The notes beneath the pieces were generated by a model. That model saw only the letters and a list, made by a program, of their open reading frames with translations, ran no database searches and was not told the origin of the DNA. Below are positions 52,101-59,600 of a DNA stretch of 64,000 bases, piece after piece. How positions within the stretch are numbered: position 1 is the stretch's first letter; every line of letters begins with the position of its first letter. Source of the DNA: JAUYQR01 sp043727195 (GTDB taxonomy: Bacteria > Pseudomonadota > Alphaproteobacteria > Rhodobacterales > Rhodobacteraceae); the NCBI GenBank assembly GCA_043727195.1, contig JAYSYZ010000136.1, positions 25,885 to 89,884 on the forward strand. The letters run 5' to 3'. The translations under genes and the position numbers were made by a program.

Positions 52101-52717
52101 TTGCGGTCAGCAGAATACCGGCTGACCAGAAAGCGGATCATCGCCTCCAGGTTATCATCTGATCCGCCCAGCCAATACTGCATCGCCAGGAACCAGGCCC
52201 GGAGATCCTGCGCCTTGCCGGGGATCCAGCGCAGAATCTTCGGCAACCGCCGCAGCATCGCCATCTGGCTTTGACCGGTGCTGGATTTTTCCCGCGACGG
52301 TTTCAGTTTCTTCAACAGCGCCATTGCGCCCGAGGCGGGCCGCGACATGTCAAGATCGCCCATTTTCGTCATCTTGACGATCTGCGGATCGGCGATCACC
52401 CCGACGAAGGCGTCAAGGCCGTCGCGGACGCGGGCAAGGTCTGGCAGGATGGCGGTGATATGTTCTTCGATGAACAGAAGGTTTGCCACGATGATGTCGG
52501 CGTCCGCCACCGCCGCTTTGGCGCGGGCAAGAGCGGCGGGGTTTTCCGCCCATTCGGCGGCGGCGTGCACCGACACTTGCAGCCCCGGGAAATCTTTTTC
52601 CAGACGCGGCGCAATGCGTGCGGCGGGCCCTGCGGCATGGGCGTCCAGCGTGATGACGACAAAGCTGTAGCCCGTCTTGGGCCGCACTTCTGCCGTATGG
52701 AACCGGTCATCGCGCAT
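49142..52717 (-). CDS. bchH: Magnesium chelatase H subunit
   Basis: 1191 aa, porphyrin-binding CobN/Mg-chelatase subunit. Seen are YSFVVITLDAHAAGPAARI at the start, ETTMLIALPEIDGATNPTVY, HFGMHGALEFMPGKQAGVG (~residue 630), and GSSAFGAEDELADAYEARKS with NALLQKALKDVDLAYQNLES (~residues 990-1035). It inserts Mg2+ into protoporphyrin IX with BchI and BchD. The ATG at 52717 has AAAGG 6 bases upstream and overlaps bchB by 11 bases; an ATG at 52735 is possible. Confidence 0.97.
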   Translation of the reverse strand: MRDDRFHTAEVRPKTGYSFVVITLDAHAAGPAARIAPRLEKDFPGLQVSVHAAAEWAENPAALARAKAAVADADIIVANLLFIEEHITAILPDLARVRDGLDAFVGVIADPQIVKMTKMGDLDMSRPASGAMALLKKLKPSREKSSTGQSQMAMLRRLPKILRWIPGKAQDLRAWFLAMQYWLGGSDDNLEAMIRFLVSRYSADRKWQAVKAVAPIEYPDVGLYHPRLKARISTDIADIPRPKDARATVGLLMLRSYILAADTAHYDSVIAAFEARGVAVLPAFAGGLDGRPAIDAYFRGRIDAMVSLTGFSLVGGPAYNDSPAAVDALKALDVPYIAAHPLEFQTLGQWGASGGGLGPVETTMLIALPEIDGATNPTVYAGRHGVDGCQGCHHRCRAATAQSLETRAMAPCPERIEALADKALRLATLRRSQVTDRKVGIVLYGFPPNAGAAGTAAYLGVFESLYNTLNAMAAEGYNLTPPDSVAALREMVLKGNAARYGQPANVHATVPASDIVAKTPWLAEIETAWGPAPGRHQTDGRGVFVLGHQFGNVFVGLQPVFGYEGDPMRLLFETGFAPTHAFTTFYRWLREDFAADVLLHFGMHGALEFMPGKQAGVGEGCWPDRLIGNLPNVYLYAANNPSEATLAKRRSNAVTVTHLTPPLAQSGLYKGLADLKDTLARWRAAPPDAPQRDDLAVLMAEQAKAVDLGGLKPDQLWVKLLETEGALITDGLHVVGHKMSDAQRAAMIALMPDDAAARAKANLQLQEETELAAILRALSGRFIAPVPGGDLIRAPEILPTGRNIHAFDPFRMPTAFAMQDGALQAQRLLDTHDRLPRTVALVLWGSDNIKSDGGPIAQALALIGARPRFDHYGRLSGADLIPLPDLGRPRIDVVMTLSGIFRDLLPLQTRMLAEAAWKAATADEPLSQNFIRAHSLAYAEEMGVDMETAALRVFSNAEGAYGSNVNTLVGSSAFGAEDELADAYEARKSFAYGRTGKSVKNAALLQKALKDVDLAYQNLESVELGVTSVDHYFDTLGGIARAVKRARGGQDTPVYIGDQTRGGGQVRTLKDQIALETRARSLNPKFYEGLLRHGAEGVRQIEAHVTNTMGWSATTGHVDPWVYQRLSDTFVLDEAMRRRLAELNPEASSRMAGRLLEASDRQYWQPDADTLAALQRAADELEDRLEGIAAE

Positions 52718-54260
52718 AATGGGCCTTTGCCTCATACAAGGTGTCGACGCTGATCGCCGCCACGCCGCGTTCTGCGGCGAATTTTTCGGTGTTGCGCTTG
52801 GCCTTGCCGCGCACGAAGAAGGGTATTTTCTTCAACTCTCGTTCGGCCTCCGCCATCCAGATGACCTCCCCGCCTTCCGGCCGTCTCTGTTCTGCAGTAT
52901 CCCCGCCGGACGCTTCCAAAGCTTCAACCGGCGCTTCGGCCCGCGTGGTGGCCTTGCCGCCGTGATGGCTGGCGCCCGCCTCGTCATGAAACTCAAAATC
53001 CTCGCGGAACATGGTCAGAAGGTGCTCCTCGAGGCCCATCACCAAAGGGTGGATCCAGGTGTCGAAGATCACGTTCGCGCCTTCGAACCCCATCTGGGGC
53101 GAGTAGCGGGCGGGAAAGTCCTGCACATGGACCGGGGCGCTGATGACGGCGCAGGGGATGCCCAGACGCTTGCCGATGTGACGTTCCATCTGCGTGCCGA
53201 GGATCAGTTCGGGCTGCAGGCGGGCGATGTCGGCCTCGACCTCCAGATAGTCATCGGTGATCAGCGCCTCCAGCCCGTAGGCCTTTGCGGCGGTCCGCAT
53301 GGGCCGGGCGTATTCGCGGTTGTAGCAGCCGATGCCGACAACCTCGAAGCCGATCTCGGTGGCGGCGATGCGGGCGGCGGCGATGACGTGGGTGGCATCG
53401 CCGAAGATGTAGACGCGCTTGCCGGTCAGGTAGGTGCTGTCAACCGAGGCCGACCACCAGGGCAGGCGCAAACCGGATTCATCCACTTTCGCAGATGTTC
53501 CCGTCAAGCTGCTGACCTCATGCAGAAAATCGCGCGTTGCGCCGACACCTATGGGAACGGATTTGGTGAAGGGTTGACCGCAGGTCTTTTCCAGCCAACG
53601 GGCGGCAGCCTCGCCGGTTTCGGGGTAGAGGAGCACGTTGAAATGTGCCGCCCCCATGCGGGTGATATCGTTCGGGGTGGCCCCAAGAGGCGCGCAGACA
53701 TTGACGGCGATGCCCATCAGCTCCAGCAGTTTCGTCACCTCGGCCACGTCGTCGCGGTGACGAAAGCCAAGGCCGGTAGCCCCCAGAAGGTTGCAGGTGA
53801 TAACCTCAGTCCGCGACATGGGCTTGGCCAGCGCGCGGACGATCTGCAGGAACGTCTCGTCTGCGCCGAAGTTTTCCTTGCGGCTGTACGATGGCAGGTC
53901 AAGCGGGATCACCGGGCAGGGCAGCCCCAGCGCGCCAGCCAAGCCGCCGGGATCGTCCTGAATCAATTCGGCGGTGCAGGAAGCCCCGACGATCATCGCC
54001 TGTGGCTTGAACCGGGCATAGGCGTCGCGGGCGGCAGATTTGAACAGGTTCGCGGTATCGGCGCCAAGATCGCGGGCCTGAAACGTGGTGTAGGTGACCG
54101 GCGGACGATGGTTGCGCCGCTCGATCATGGTAAAGAGGAGGTCGGCATAGGTGTCGCCCTGCGGCGCGTGTAGAACGTAGTGCAATCCCTTCATGCCCGT
54201 GGCAACTCGCATCGCGCCGACATGAGTGGGGCCTTCGTAGGTCCAGAGCGTCAGCTTCAT
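52707..54260 (-). CDS. bchB: Dark protochlorophyllide reductase subunit B
   Basis: 517 aa. Starts MKLTLWTYEGPTHVGAMRVA. Asp36 (in PQGDTYADLL) matches the unusual fourth ligand of the NB-protein [4Fe-4S] cluster. IVGASCTAELIQDDPGG, GFEGANVIFDTWIHPLVMG and the C-terminal KKIPFFVRGKAKRNTEKFA region are typical. It forms the catalytic heterotetramer with BchN. The start overlaps the bchN stop (ATGA). Confidence 0.97.
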   Translation of the reverse strand: MKLTLWTYEGPTHVGAMRVATGMKGLHYVLHAPQGDTYADLLFTMIERRNHRPPVTYTTFQARDLGADTANLFKSAARDAYARFKPQAMIVGASCTAELIQDDPGGLAGALGLPCPVIPLDLPSYSRKENFGADETFLQIVRALAKPMSRTEVITCNLLGATGLGFRHRDDVAEVTKLLELMGIAVNVCAPLGATPNDITRMGAAHFNVLLYPETGEAAARWLEKTCGQPFTKSVPIGVGATRDFLHEVSSLTGTSAKVDESGLRLPWWSASVDSTYLTGKRVYIFGDATHVIAAARIAATEIGFEVVGIGCYNREYARPMRTAAKAYGLEALITDDYLEVEADIARLQPELILGTQMERHIGKRLGIPCAVISAPVHVQDFPARYSPQMGFEGANVIFDTWIHPLVMGLEEHLLTMFREDFEFHDEAGASHHGGKATTRAEAPVEALEASGGDTAEQRRPEGGEVIWMAEAERELKKIPFFVRGKAKRNTEKFAAERGVAAISVDTLYEAKAHYAR

Positions 54261-55534
54261 GCTGCGGCCCCTTGCGCAAGAATGCCCCGGCGGCGCAGGG
54301 GCCTGGCGAACAGGGCGGCAAGGTCTCCGGCCTGTTCGTAGAAATGAACAGGGGTGAACACGAGCTCGATCGCCCATTTGGTGGAAAGGCCCTCCGCCTC
54401 CAGCGGGTTGGCAAGCCCGAGGCCGCAGACGGTGAGGTCTGGACGCGCGGCACGGACGCGGTCCAGTTGCAGATCGACATCCTGGCCTTCGGAAATTGTC
54501 GGCCCGACGGGCAGCAAGTCCAGATCGGGGCCGACGATGCCGGTTTGCAGGTAGGGGGTGCCGACCTCGATCGCGGTCATGCCGCATTCACGGACCAGAA
54601 ATCGGGCGAGGGGGATTTCAAGCTGGCTATCCGGGAAGAAGAAGACCGACTTGCCGGACAGGGTCTGCGCCGCAGCGGCGACGGCCTTCCGAGCGCGGGC
54701 ACGGGGGGCGGCGGTGACGGCTTCGAAATGGTCGCGCGCGATGCCGAACTCATCGGCCACAGCACGGAGCCACAAAGTGGTGCCCTCTTCGCCAAAGGGG
54801 AATGGAGCAGGGATGTGGCGCGCACCGCGGCGGGTGAGGGCGGCGTGCGTGTCGCCGAGAAACGGCTGCACCAGCGCGAACACCGTGTCCGGCCCGACAG
54901 CGGGCAAATCGGCAGAGCGGTGCGCCGGCAGGGTGCGGGTGACCGGGATGCCAAGCGCGTTTAACAGGCCAAGCGCCTGATCTTCCACCACATCGGGTAG
55001 CGCGCCGACTATCAGCAATTCGCGCCGGTTGGTTGCGGGCAGAGACGGAACCATCGCGGCAAGGCAGGCATCCTCGCCTTGGGTAAAGGTGGTCTCGATG
55101 CCAGAGCCGGAATAGTTGTAGAAGCGGACATGTGGCGCGTGGCGTTCGTTCATCCGTTCCGCCGCGCGGGCAAGATCAAGCTTGATCACCTCGGACGGGC
55201 AGGAGCCGACCAGGAACAGTTGGCGGATGTCTGGGCGACGGGCGAGCAGGCGGGCAACCTCGCGGTCAAGCTCGACATTGGCGTCGGCGAGCCCTGCCAG
55301 ATCCTTCTCTTCGAGAATCGCCGTGCCAAAGCGCGGTTCGGCAAAGATCATCACGCCGGCAGCCGATTGCAGCAGATGCGCGCAGGTGCGGCTGCCGACG
55401 ACAAGAAAGAAGGCGTCCTGCATCTTGCGGTGCAGCCAGATGATGCCGGTCAGGCCGCAGAACACCTCGCGCTGGCCGCGCTGCTTAAGGACGGGGGTTT
55501 CGCGGCACCCGGTCGCGGGCAGATCAAGGCTCAT
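54257..55534 (-). CDS. bchN: Dark protochlorophyllide reductase subunit N
   Basis: 425 aa NifD/K-like. Cys26 (VFCGLTGI), Cys51 (SRTCAHLL) and Cys112 (VGSCPSEV) are the three BchN ligands of the NB cluster and sit at exactly the published numbering. It catalyses the trans reduction of ring D with BchB and electrons from BchL. It overlaps bchF by ATGA. Confidence 0.98.
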   Translation of the reverse strand: MSLDLPATGCRETPVLKQRGQREVFCGLTGIIWLHRKMQDAFFLVVGSRTCAHLLQSAAGVMIFAEPRFGTAILEEKDLAGLADANVELDREVARLLARRPDIRQLFLVGSCPSEVIKLDLARAAERMNERHAPHVRFYNYSGSGIETTFTQGEDACLAAMVPSLPATNRRELLIVGALPDVVEDQALGLLNALGIPVTRTLPAHRSADLPAVGPDTVFALVQPFLGDTHAALTRRGARHIPAPFPFGEEGTTLWLRAVADEFGIARDHFEAVTAAPRARARKAVAAAAQTLSGKSVFFFPDSQLEIPLARFLVRECGMTAIEVGTPYLQTGIVGPDLDLLPVGPTISEGQDVDLQLDRVRAARPDLTVCGLGLANPLEAEGLSTKWAIELVFTPVHFYEQAGDLAALFARPLRRRGILAQGAAA

Positions 55535-56016
55535 GCCGCGGCCCCCGCATCCAGCCGCGCCAGCCGCAGCTTCCAGATGAACTGCCCCGCGTTGATCACG
55601 TAGGCGGTGTAAGCCGCAAGGGCCACGAACATCAGTTGATGCGGGGTCATGGACCCGGTCCACAACGCCCAAAGGTATAAGGAGTGCAAAGCGATGACGG
55701 CGAAACTGAACACGTCTTCCCAGAAGAAGGCGGGGGCGAAAAGATATTGACCGAACACCTCTTTTTCCCAGATGGCACCCGTAATCATGATCACGTAAAG
55801 AAACCCCGTCTTGATCAGGATCGAAACGGTCGCCGCCCCGTAGCCGTCGCCCGTCAAAAGAAACCGAAGGACCAGCACGATTGAGACCGCAAAGGCCAGA
55901 AACTGCGCGGGTGCCAGCAGACCCTGCACCGTCGTCCAGCGAGATGCATCGCGGCGGGCACGCTGTTCGGCGGTGTAAAGCCGCGGTTTCGGGTTGCTGG
56001 CGCGCCTGGTCTGCAT
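55531..56016 (-). CDS. bchF: 2-vinyl bacteriochlorophyllide hydratase
   Basis: 161 aa membrane protein (about three to four hydrophobic segments). LYTAEQRARRDASRWTTVQG near the N-terminus and EKEVFGQYLFAPAFFWEDVF (~residues 84-103) are BchF hallmarks. It hydrates the 3-vinyl group on the way to bacteriochlorophyll a. First gene of the bchFNBHLM-lhaA-puh operon. GGGAGAGG lies ~10 bases before the ATG, and PpsR-type sites lie 60-220 bases upstream. Confidence 0.95.
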   Translation of the reverse strand: MQTRRASNPKPRLYTAEQRARRDASRWTTVQGLLAPAQFLAFAVSIVLVLRFLLTGDGYGAATVSILIKTGFLYVIMITGAIWEKEVFGQYLFAPAFFWEDVFSFAVIALHSLYLWALWTGSMTPHQLMFVALAAYTAYVINAGQFIWKLRLARLDAGAAA

Positions 56017-56076
56017 CGATGGAAAGCCTCTCCCCGTGGGCCGGTATAGGGTCAAAGGTACCCGGGCGGCGCAGAG

Positions 56077-56094
56077 TGTCAACTAAAACTTACA
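56077..56094. promoter_or_regulatory. PpsR/CrtJ-type site, bchF-proximal
   Basis: TGTCAACTAAAACTTACA matches TGT-N12-ACA, the PpsR consensus. It lies 61 bases upstream of the bchF start. Confidence 0.75.
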
Positions 56095-56216
56095 TATTTG
56101 TGCTGACATCTTTTGCCGCAGAGTCGAGCCGCTTCGCGTCAAATATGGGCAAAGCAGCCATTTTTCGGGTTCGGCAGGGCGGAAATGCCGGTGAGGCCGT
56201 GTCAAATGCGGTGAAG

Positions 56217-56234
56217 TGTCAATTTGCTTTGACA
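56217..56234. promoter_or_regulatory. PpsR/CrtJ-type site, perfect extended palindrome
   Basis: TGTCAATTTGCTTTGACA fits both TGT-N12-ACA and the stricter TGTCA-N8-TGACA without mismatch. It is 135 bases before aerR and 200 bases before bchF. Two sites at a distance fit the cooperative or looping binding known for PpsR. Confidence 0.85.
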
Positions 56235-56368
56235 ATGGTGACGGCTTGGAAGAAATTAGAAAAGAATGGCAATCGCTGAAATTTTGGTGATCTGAAATTT
56301 TAGTGATGTTATGACTGTCGGGGCAGAGTGGAAAAGAGCCGCCGCGGCAGAACCGGCGGAGTGATAAG

Positions 56369-57142
56369 ATGCGTGACAGCCAATACATCGGGCGGATGGA
56401 TCGCGATGAAATCGGGGTCTCGTTTCTGGCGAAAACCGTCATGGAACGGCTCGCTGCGCGCGACGCCGTCGGCGAATGCCAGCTGGCGCAAAGCATCTTG
56501 ACCGTGCTGACCGAGGCGATGACCAATCCCAACCCGGCGGCTTTCGATGCGCTGAAACCGCTGCTGAAGAAGGCGCGTGTGACCGCGACTGATCTGGCAG
56601 ATCACTATTTTCCCGAGATTGCCCGGCGGCTCGGATGCGACTGGGCGGAGGATCGCAAGTCCTTTGCCGATGTCAGCATCGGGGTGGCGCGGATGCAATC
56701 CGTGCTGCGCGACGTCGGGGCCGATTGGGCCAGCGAAGATTCCGAGCGGCCGCGAATCGGTACAGTGCTCTTGATCCTGCCGGAAGGCGAACAGCACAGT
56801 TTCGGAGCCATGGTGCTGGCCGGTCAGTTGCGCAGGCGCGGTGTTTCGGTACGGCTCCTGCTTGGACCCAGTCCGGCAGATTTGCGCGATCTCCTGGCGG
56901 AGCGCGGATTCGACGGTGCCATGCTGTCGATCGGCTGTATCGCAAAGCTGGAGCCGTGCCGCAAGCTGGTGAAAGCGCTGCGCGACGGAACCGGTGGTGC
57001 CCTGCGCGTGTTGGTAGGGGGCGCCGTTTTGGCCGAGTATGTTGACGCGCGGGCGGTTACCGGTGCGGATTTCGCGACCAATGATCTGACTGAGGCGCTG
57101 TTGGCGCTTGGTCTGGCAGGCAAAGGCGCACTAGTCGGGTGA
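56369..57142 (+). CDS. aerR: B12-binding antirepressor AerR (PpaA)
   Basis: 257 aa. The N-terminal helical region is followed by a cobalamin-binding SCHIC-type domain, LLILPEGEQHSFGAMVLAGQ, with His143 in the position of the cobalamin-ligating His of AerR. SIGCIAKLEPCRKLVKAL and VLVGGAVLAEY complete the domain. AerR/PpaA binds cobalamin in response to light and interferes with PpsR/CrtJ. It is immediately upstream of ppsR, as in related organisms. GGAG lies 7 bases before the ATG. Confidence 0.93.
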   Translation: MRDSQYIGRMDRDEIGVSFLAKTVMERLAARDAVGECQLAQSILTVLTEAMTNPNPAAFDALKPLLKKARVTATDLADHYFPEIARRLGCDWAEDRKSFADVSIGVARMQSVLRDVGADWASEDSERPRIGTVLLILPEGEQHSFGAMVLAGQLRRRGVSVRLLLGPSPADLRDLLAERGFDGAMLSIGCIAKLEPCRKLVKALRDGTGGALRVLVGGAVLAEYVDARAVTGADFATNDLTEALLALGLAGKGALVG

Positions 57143-57197
57143 TGAATTTCAATCTGCTGGCCGGTAGAGCGGCCGCGAATGATCGGTTGGTAGAGAC

Positions 57198-58610
57198 GTG
57201 ACGACGGATGGACGACATCTGCTAAGCGCAGGCAAGCTGCCAGTGATCGCACCAGACCTCATGACCGAGATTCTGGCGACAGCATCGGATATTGCGCTTT
57301 TGGTGGCGCCGTCACGCCGGGTTGTGACGGTTCTGGTGAATCCGCATCATCGGTCTTTCGGGCAACTGACCGATTGGGAAGGGATGCAGCTTGGCGAGTT
57401 GTTGACCGAAGAAAGTCAGCGCAAGCTGGAACTGCGGCTTGCCGACCTTGCCGCCATGGGCCGCGGTTCGGTAGTCGCGGAACTGAACCACAGAAGCCAG
57501 CAAAGCTGGGAATTCCCGGTGCGTTATTCGATGCACCGGATCGGTCCGGACGGATCGATCCTGATGCTGGGGCGCGATCTGCGGCCGATTGCCGAAGTCC
57601 AACAGCAACTGGTGGCCGCACAACTGGCGCTGGAGCGGGATTACGAGGTCCAGCGCGAAATGGACACGCGCTACCGGGTTCTTATGGAGGTGGCCCGCGA
57701 CCCCATCTTGCTGGTGTCGATGTCGAGCGGGCGGATCAGTGACCTAAACCCAGCTGCGGCGGCTATTCTAGGGGGTACGCGCGCCGAACTGGTTGGCGCG
57801 GCAGTCGCCCAGGAGTTCGGCGGACGGCGGCGCGGCGAATTTCTGGACAACCTCGCCAGCATGGCTGCGTCGGACGCAGCGGTGCCGATGGAACTGACAG
57901 CGCGGCGGTCGCAGCGTCGGGTGATGGTGACGCCCACGCTGTTCCGGGCGACGGGTGAGCGGTTCCTGCTCTGTCAGATGACCCCGGCGGAAAAGATGGC
58001 GGTAGCGGCCGATGATCTGGCCGATAACCTGGCGCGGCTTTACCATGAGGGGGTGGACGGGATCGTCTTTGCCGATGCCGAGGGGGTGATCCGGGCGGCG
58101 AATGAAGCGTTTCTGAACCTGACCGATGCCACAAGCATTGCGGCGGTCCGGGGCCGGTCGATTGCCGACTATCTGGTGCGCGGGGCGGTCGATCTGCGCG
58201 TGCTTCTGGACAACGTCAAGCGCACGGGACAGCTGCGGATGTATGCAACCCGGCTGACCACGGATTTCTCGGGTCAGATCGCGGTCGAATTGTCGGCCAG
58301 TTGGCTGAATGACCGGCCCAATCCGGTGCTGGTGCTGGTCGTGCGCGACGCGAGCCGCGCCGAGACGCTGCGCCGGTCCGGAGCTGCCGGAGATGATGGC
58401 TCGCGGTCGGTGATGGAACTGGTGGGATCGTCGACGCTGAAGGATATCGTGGCGGAAACCACTGATGTCATCGAAAAGATGTGCATCGAAACGGCGCTGG
58501 AACTGACGCGCAACAACCGCGTTGCAGCGGCCGACATGTTAAGTCTGTCGCGCCAGTCGCTGTATGTGAAGCTGCGCAAATACGGGCTTATCAACAAGGA
58601 CGGCGAATAG
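57198..58610 (+). CDS. ppsR: Photosynthesis repressor PpsR/CrtJ
   Basis: 470 aa. It has an N-terminal domain, a Q-linker helix (VQQQLVAAQLALERDYEVQR), two PAS domains (~residues 155-265 and ~275-385) and a C-terminal Fis-type helix-turn-helix (NRVAAADMLSLSRQSLYVKL). Both redox-type cysteines are present (FLLCQMTP and EKMCIETALE). It represses bch, crt and puc genes under oxygen by binding TGT-N12-ACA. GTG start 55 bases after aerR. GTAGAG before the GTG is a weak site. Confidence 0.96.
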   Translation: MTTDGRHLLSAGKLPVIAPDLMTEILATASDIALLVAPSRRVVTVLVNPHHRSFGQLTDWEGMQLGELLTEESQRKLELRLADLAAMGRGSVVAELNHRSQQSWEFPVRYSMHRIGPDGSILMLGRDLRPIAEVQQQLVAAQLALERDYEVQREMDTRYRVLMEVARDPILLVSMSSGRISDLNPAAAAILGGTRAELVGAAVAQEFGGRRRGEFLDNLASMAASDAAVPMELTARRSQRRVMVTPTLFRATGERFLLCQMTPAEKMAVAADDLADNLARLYHEGVDGIVFADAEGVIRAANEAFLNLTDATSIAAVRGRSIADYLVRGAVDLRVLLDNVKRTGQLRMYATRLTTDFSGQIAVELSASWLNDRPNPVLVLVVRDASRAETLRRSGAAGDDGSRSVMELVGSSTLKDIVAETTDVIEKMCIETALELTRNNRVAAADMLSLSRQSLYVKLRKYGLINKDGE

Positions 58611-58681
58611 CTCGGTGGCGGCGGAGAAACTGCGCGTCGTGATGCCGCAACCCATGTGTAAATGCTTGCCTGACTCCAAGT

Positions 58682-58723
58682 TGTAATGTTTAATTGACAC
58701 ATGAGTGTCAGTAAATCCCTACA
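58682..58723. promoter_or_regulatory. Tandem PpsR/CrtJ-type sites at the bchG start
   Basis: TGTAATGTTTAATTGACA (58682-58699) and TGTCAGTAAATCCCTACA (58706-58723) both fit TGT-N12-ACA, with start points 24 bp apart. The second covers codons 2-8 of bchG if translation starts at 58701. Confidence 0.75.
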
Positions 58724-59600
58724 CCCTCGCCAATATCCTGAACCGCACGCCATGCTGCGGCTGATCAAGCCGATCACCTGGTTCCCACCGGTCTGGGCCT
58801 ATCTTTGCGGGTCGGTGTCCGCCGGGGTGCCAATGACTGGGCAATGGCCATCGGTCATCCTGGGCATGGTGCTGGCGGGGCCGGTCGTCTGCGGCATGTC
58901 GCAGGCGGCGAATGACTGGTGCGACCGTCACGTCGATGCAGTGAACGAACCGGACCGGCCGATCCCGTCAGGACGCATCCCGGGGCGCTGGGGGCTATGG
59001 ATTGCCCTTGCCATGACAGTGCTGTCGCTGGCCCTGGGTTGGTTGCTGGGGCCTTGGGGGTTTGGTGCAACGGTCGTCGGCGTGATCGCCGCCTGGGCCT
59101 ATTCGGCGGAGCCGGTGCGGCTAAAACGGTCGGGATGGTGGGGTCCGGGGCTGGTCGGGCTAAGCTATGAGGGGCTGCCGTGGTTCACCGGCGCGGCTGT
59201 GCTGTTGGCCGGGCCGCCGCGGTTCGAGATCGTGGTCATCGCACTCCTTTATGCATTGGGTGCGCATGGCATCATGACATTGAACGATTTCAAGGCGTTG
59301 GAGGGGGACAGGCAGCATGGCGTGCGGTCCTTGCCGGTGGTGCTGGGGCCAGAGGTTGCCGCGAGAATCGCCTGCACGGTGATGGCCATGGCGCAGACGC
59401 TGGTCGTGGTGCTGCTGATGATCTTTGGCAAGCCGTGGCACGGGTTGGCGGTGCTTGCGCTGCTGCTGGTGCAGTTCGCGGCGATGCGGGTGCTTTTGCG
59501 CGACCCCAAGGGCAAGGCGCCGTGGTATAACGGCACGGGCGTGGTGCTGTACGTCACCGGCATGATGATATCTGCCTTTGCGCTGCGGGGGCTGGGATGA
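58701..59600 (+). CDS. bchG: Bacteriochlorophyll synthase (geranylgeranyl/phytyl transferase)
   Basis: 299 aa UbiA-type prenyltransferase with about eight to nine membrane segments. The first Asp motif QAANDWCDRHVDAVNEPDRP (~residues 68-87) and second motif LNDFKALEGDRQHG (~194-207) are intact. It esterifies bacteriochlorophyllide a. The start at 58701 gives the family N-terminus (MSVSKSLHPR); no ribosome-binding site is visible before it. An internal ATG at 58752 (MLRLIKPITW) would avoid the operator overlap but remove a conserved stretch. Confidence 0.95.
   Translation: MSVSKSLHPRQYPEPHAMLRLIKPITWFPPVWAYLCGSVSAGVPMTGQWPSVILGMVLAGPVVCGMSQAANDWCDRHVDAVNEPDRPIPSGRIPGRWGLWIALAMTVLSLALGWLLGPWGFGATVVGVIAAWAYSAEPVRLKRSGWWGPGLVGLSYEGLPWFTGAAVLLAGPPRFEIVVIALLYALGAHGIMTLNDFKALEGDRQHGVRSLPVVLGPEVAARIACTVMAMAQTLVVVLLMIFGKPWHGLAVLALLLVQFAAMRVLLRDPKGKAPWYNGTGVVLYVTGMMISAFALRGLG

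Larger units (their letters stand above)
56017..56368. promoter_or_regulatory. Divergent regulatory region between bchF and aerR
   Basis: 352 bases between the two divergent starts, with no coding frame of note. It holds two PpsR-type palindromes (56077-56094 and 56217-56234). TTGACA-type hexamers lie inside them on both strands (plus strand 56229-56234; minus strand 56222-56217 and 56082-56077), so PpsR binding would cover -35 elements. Confidence 0.7.
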
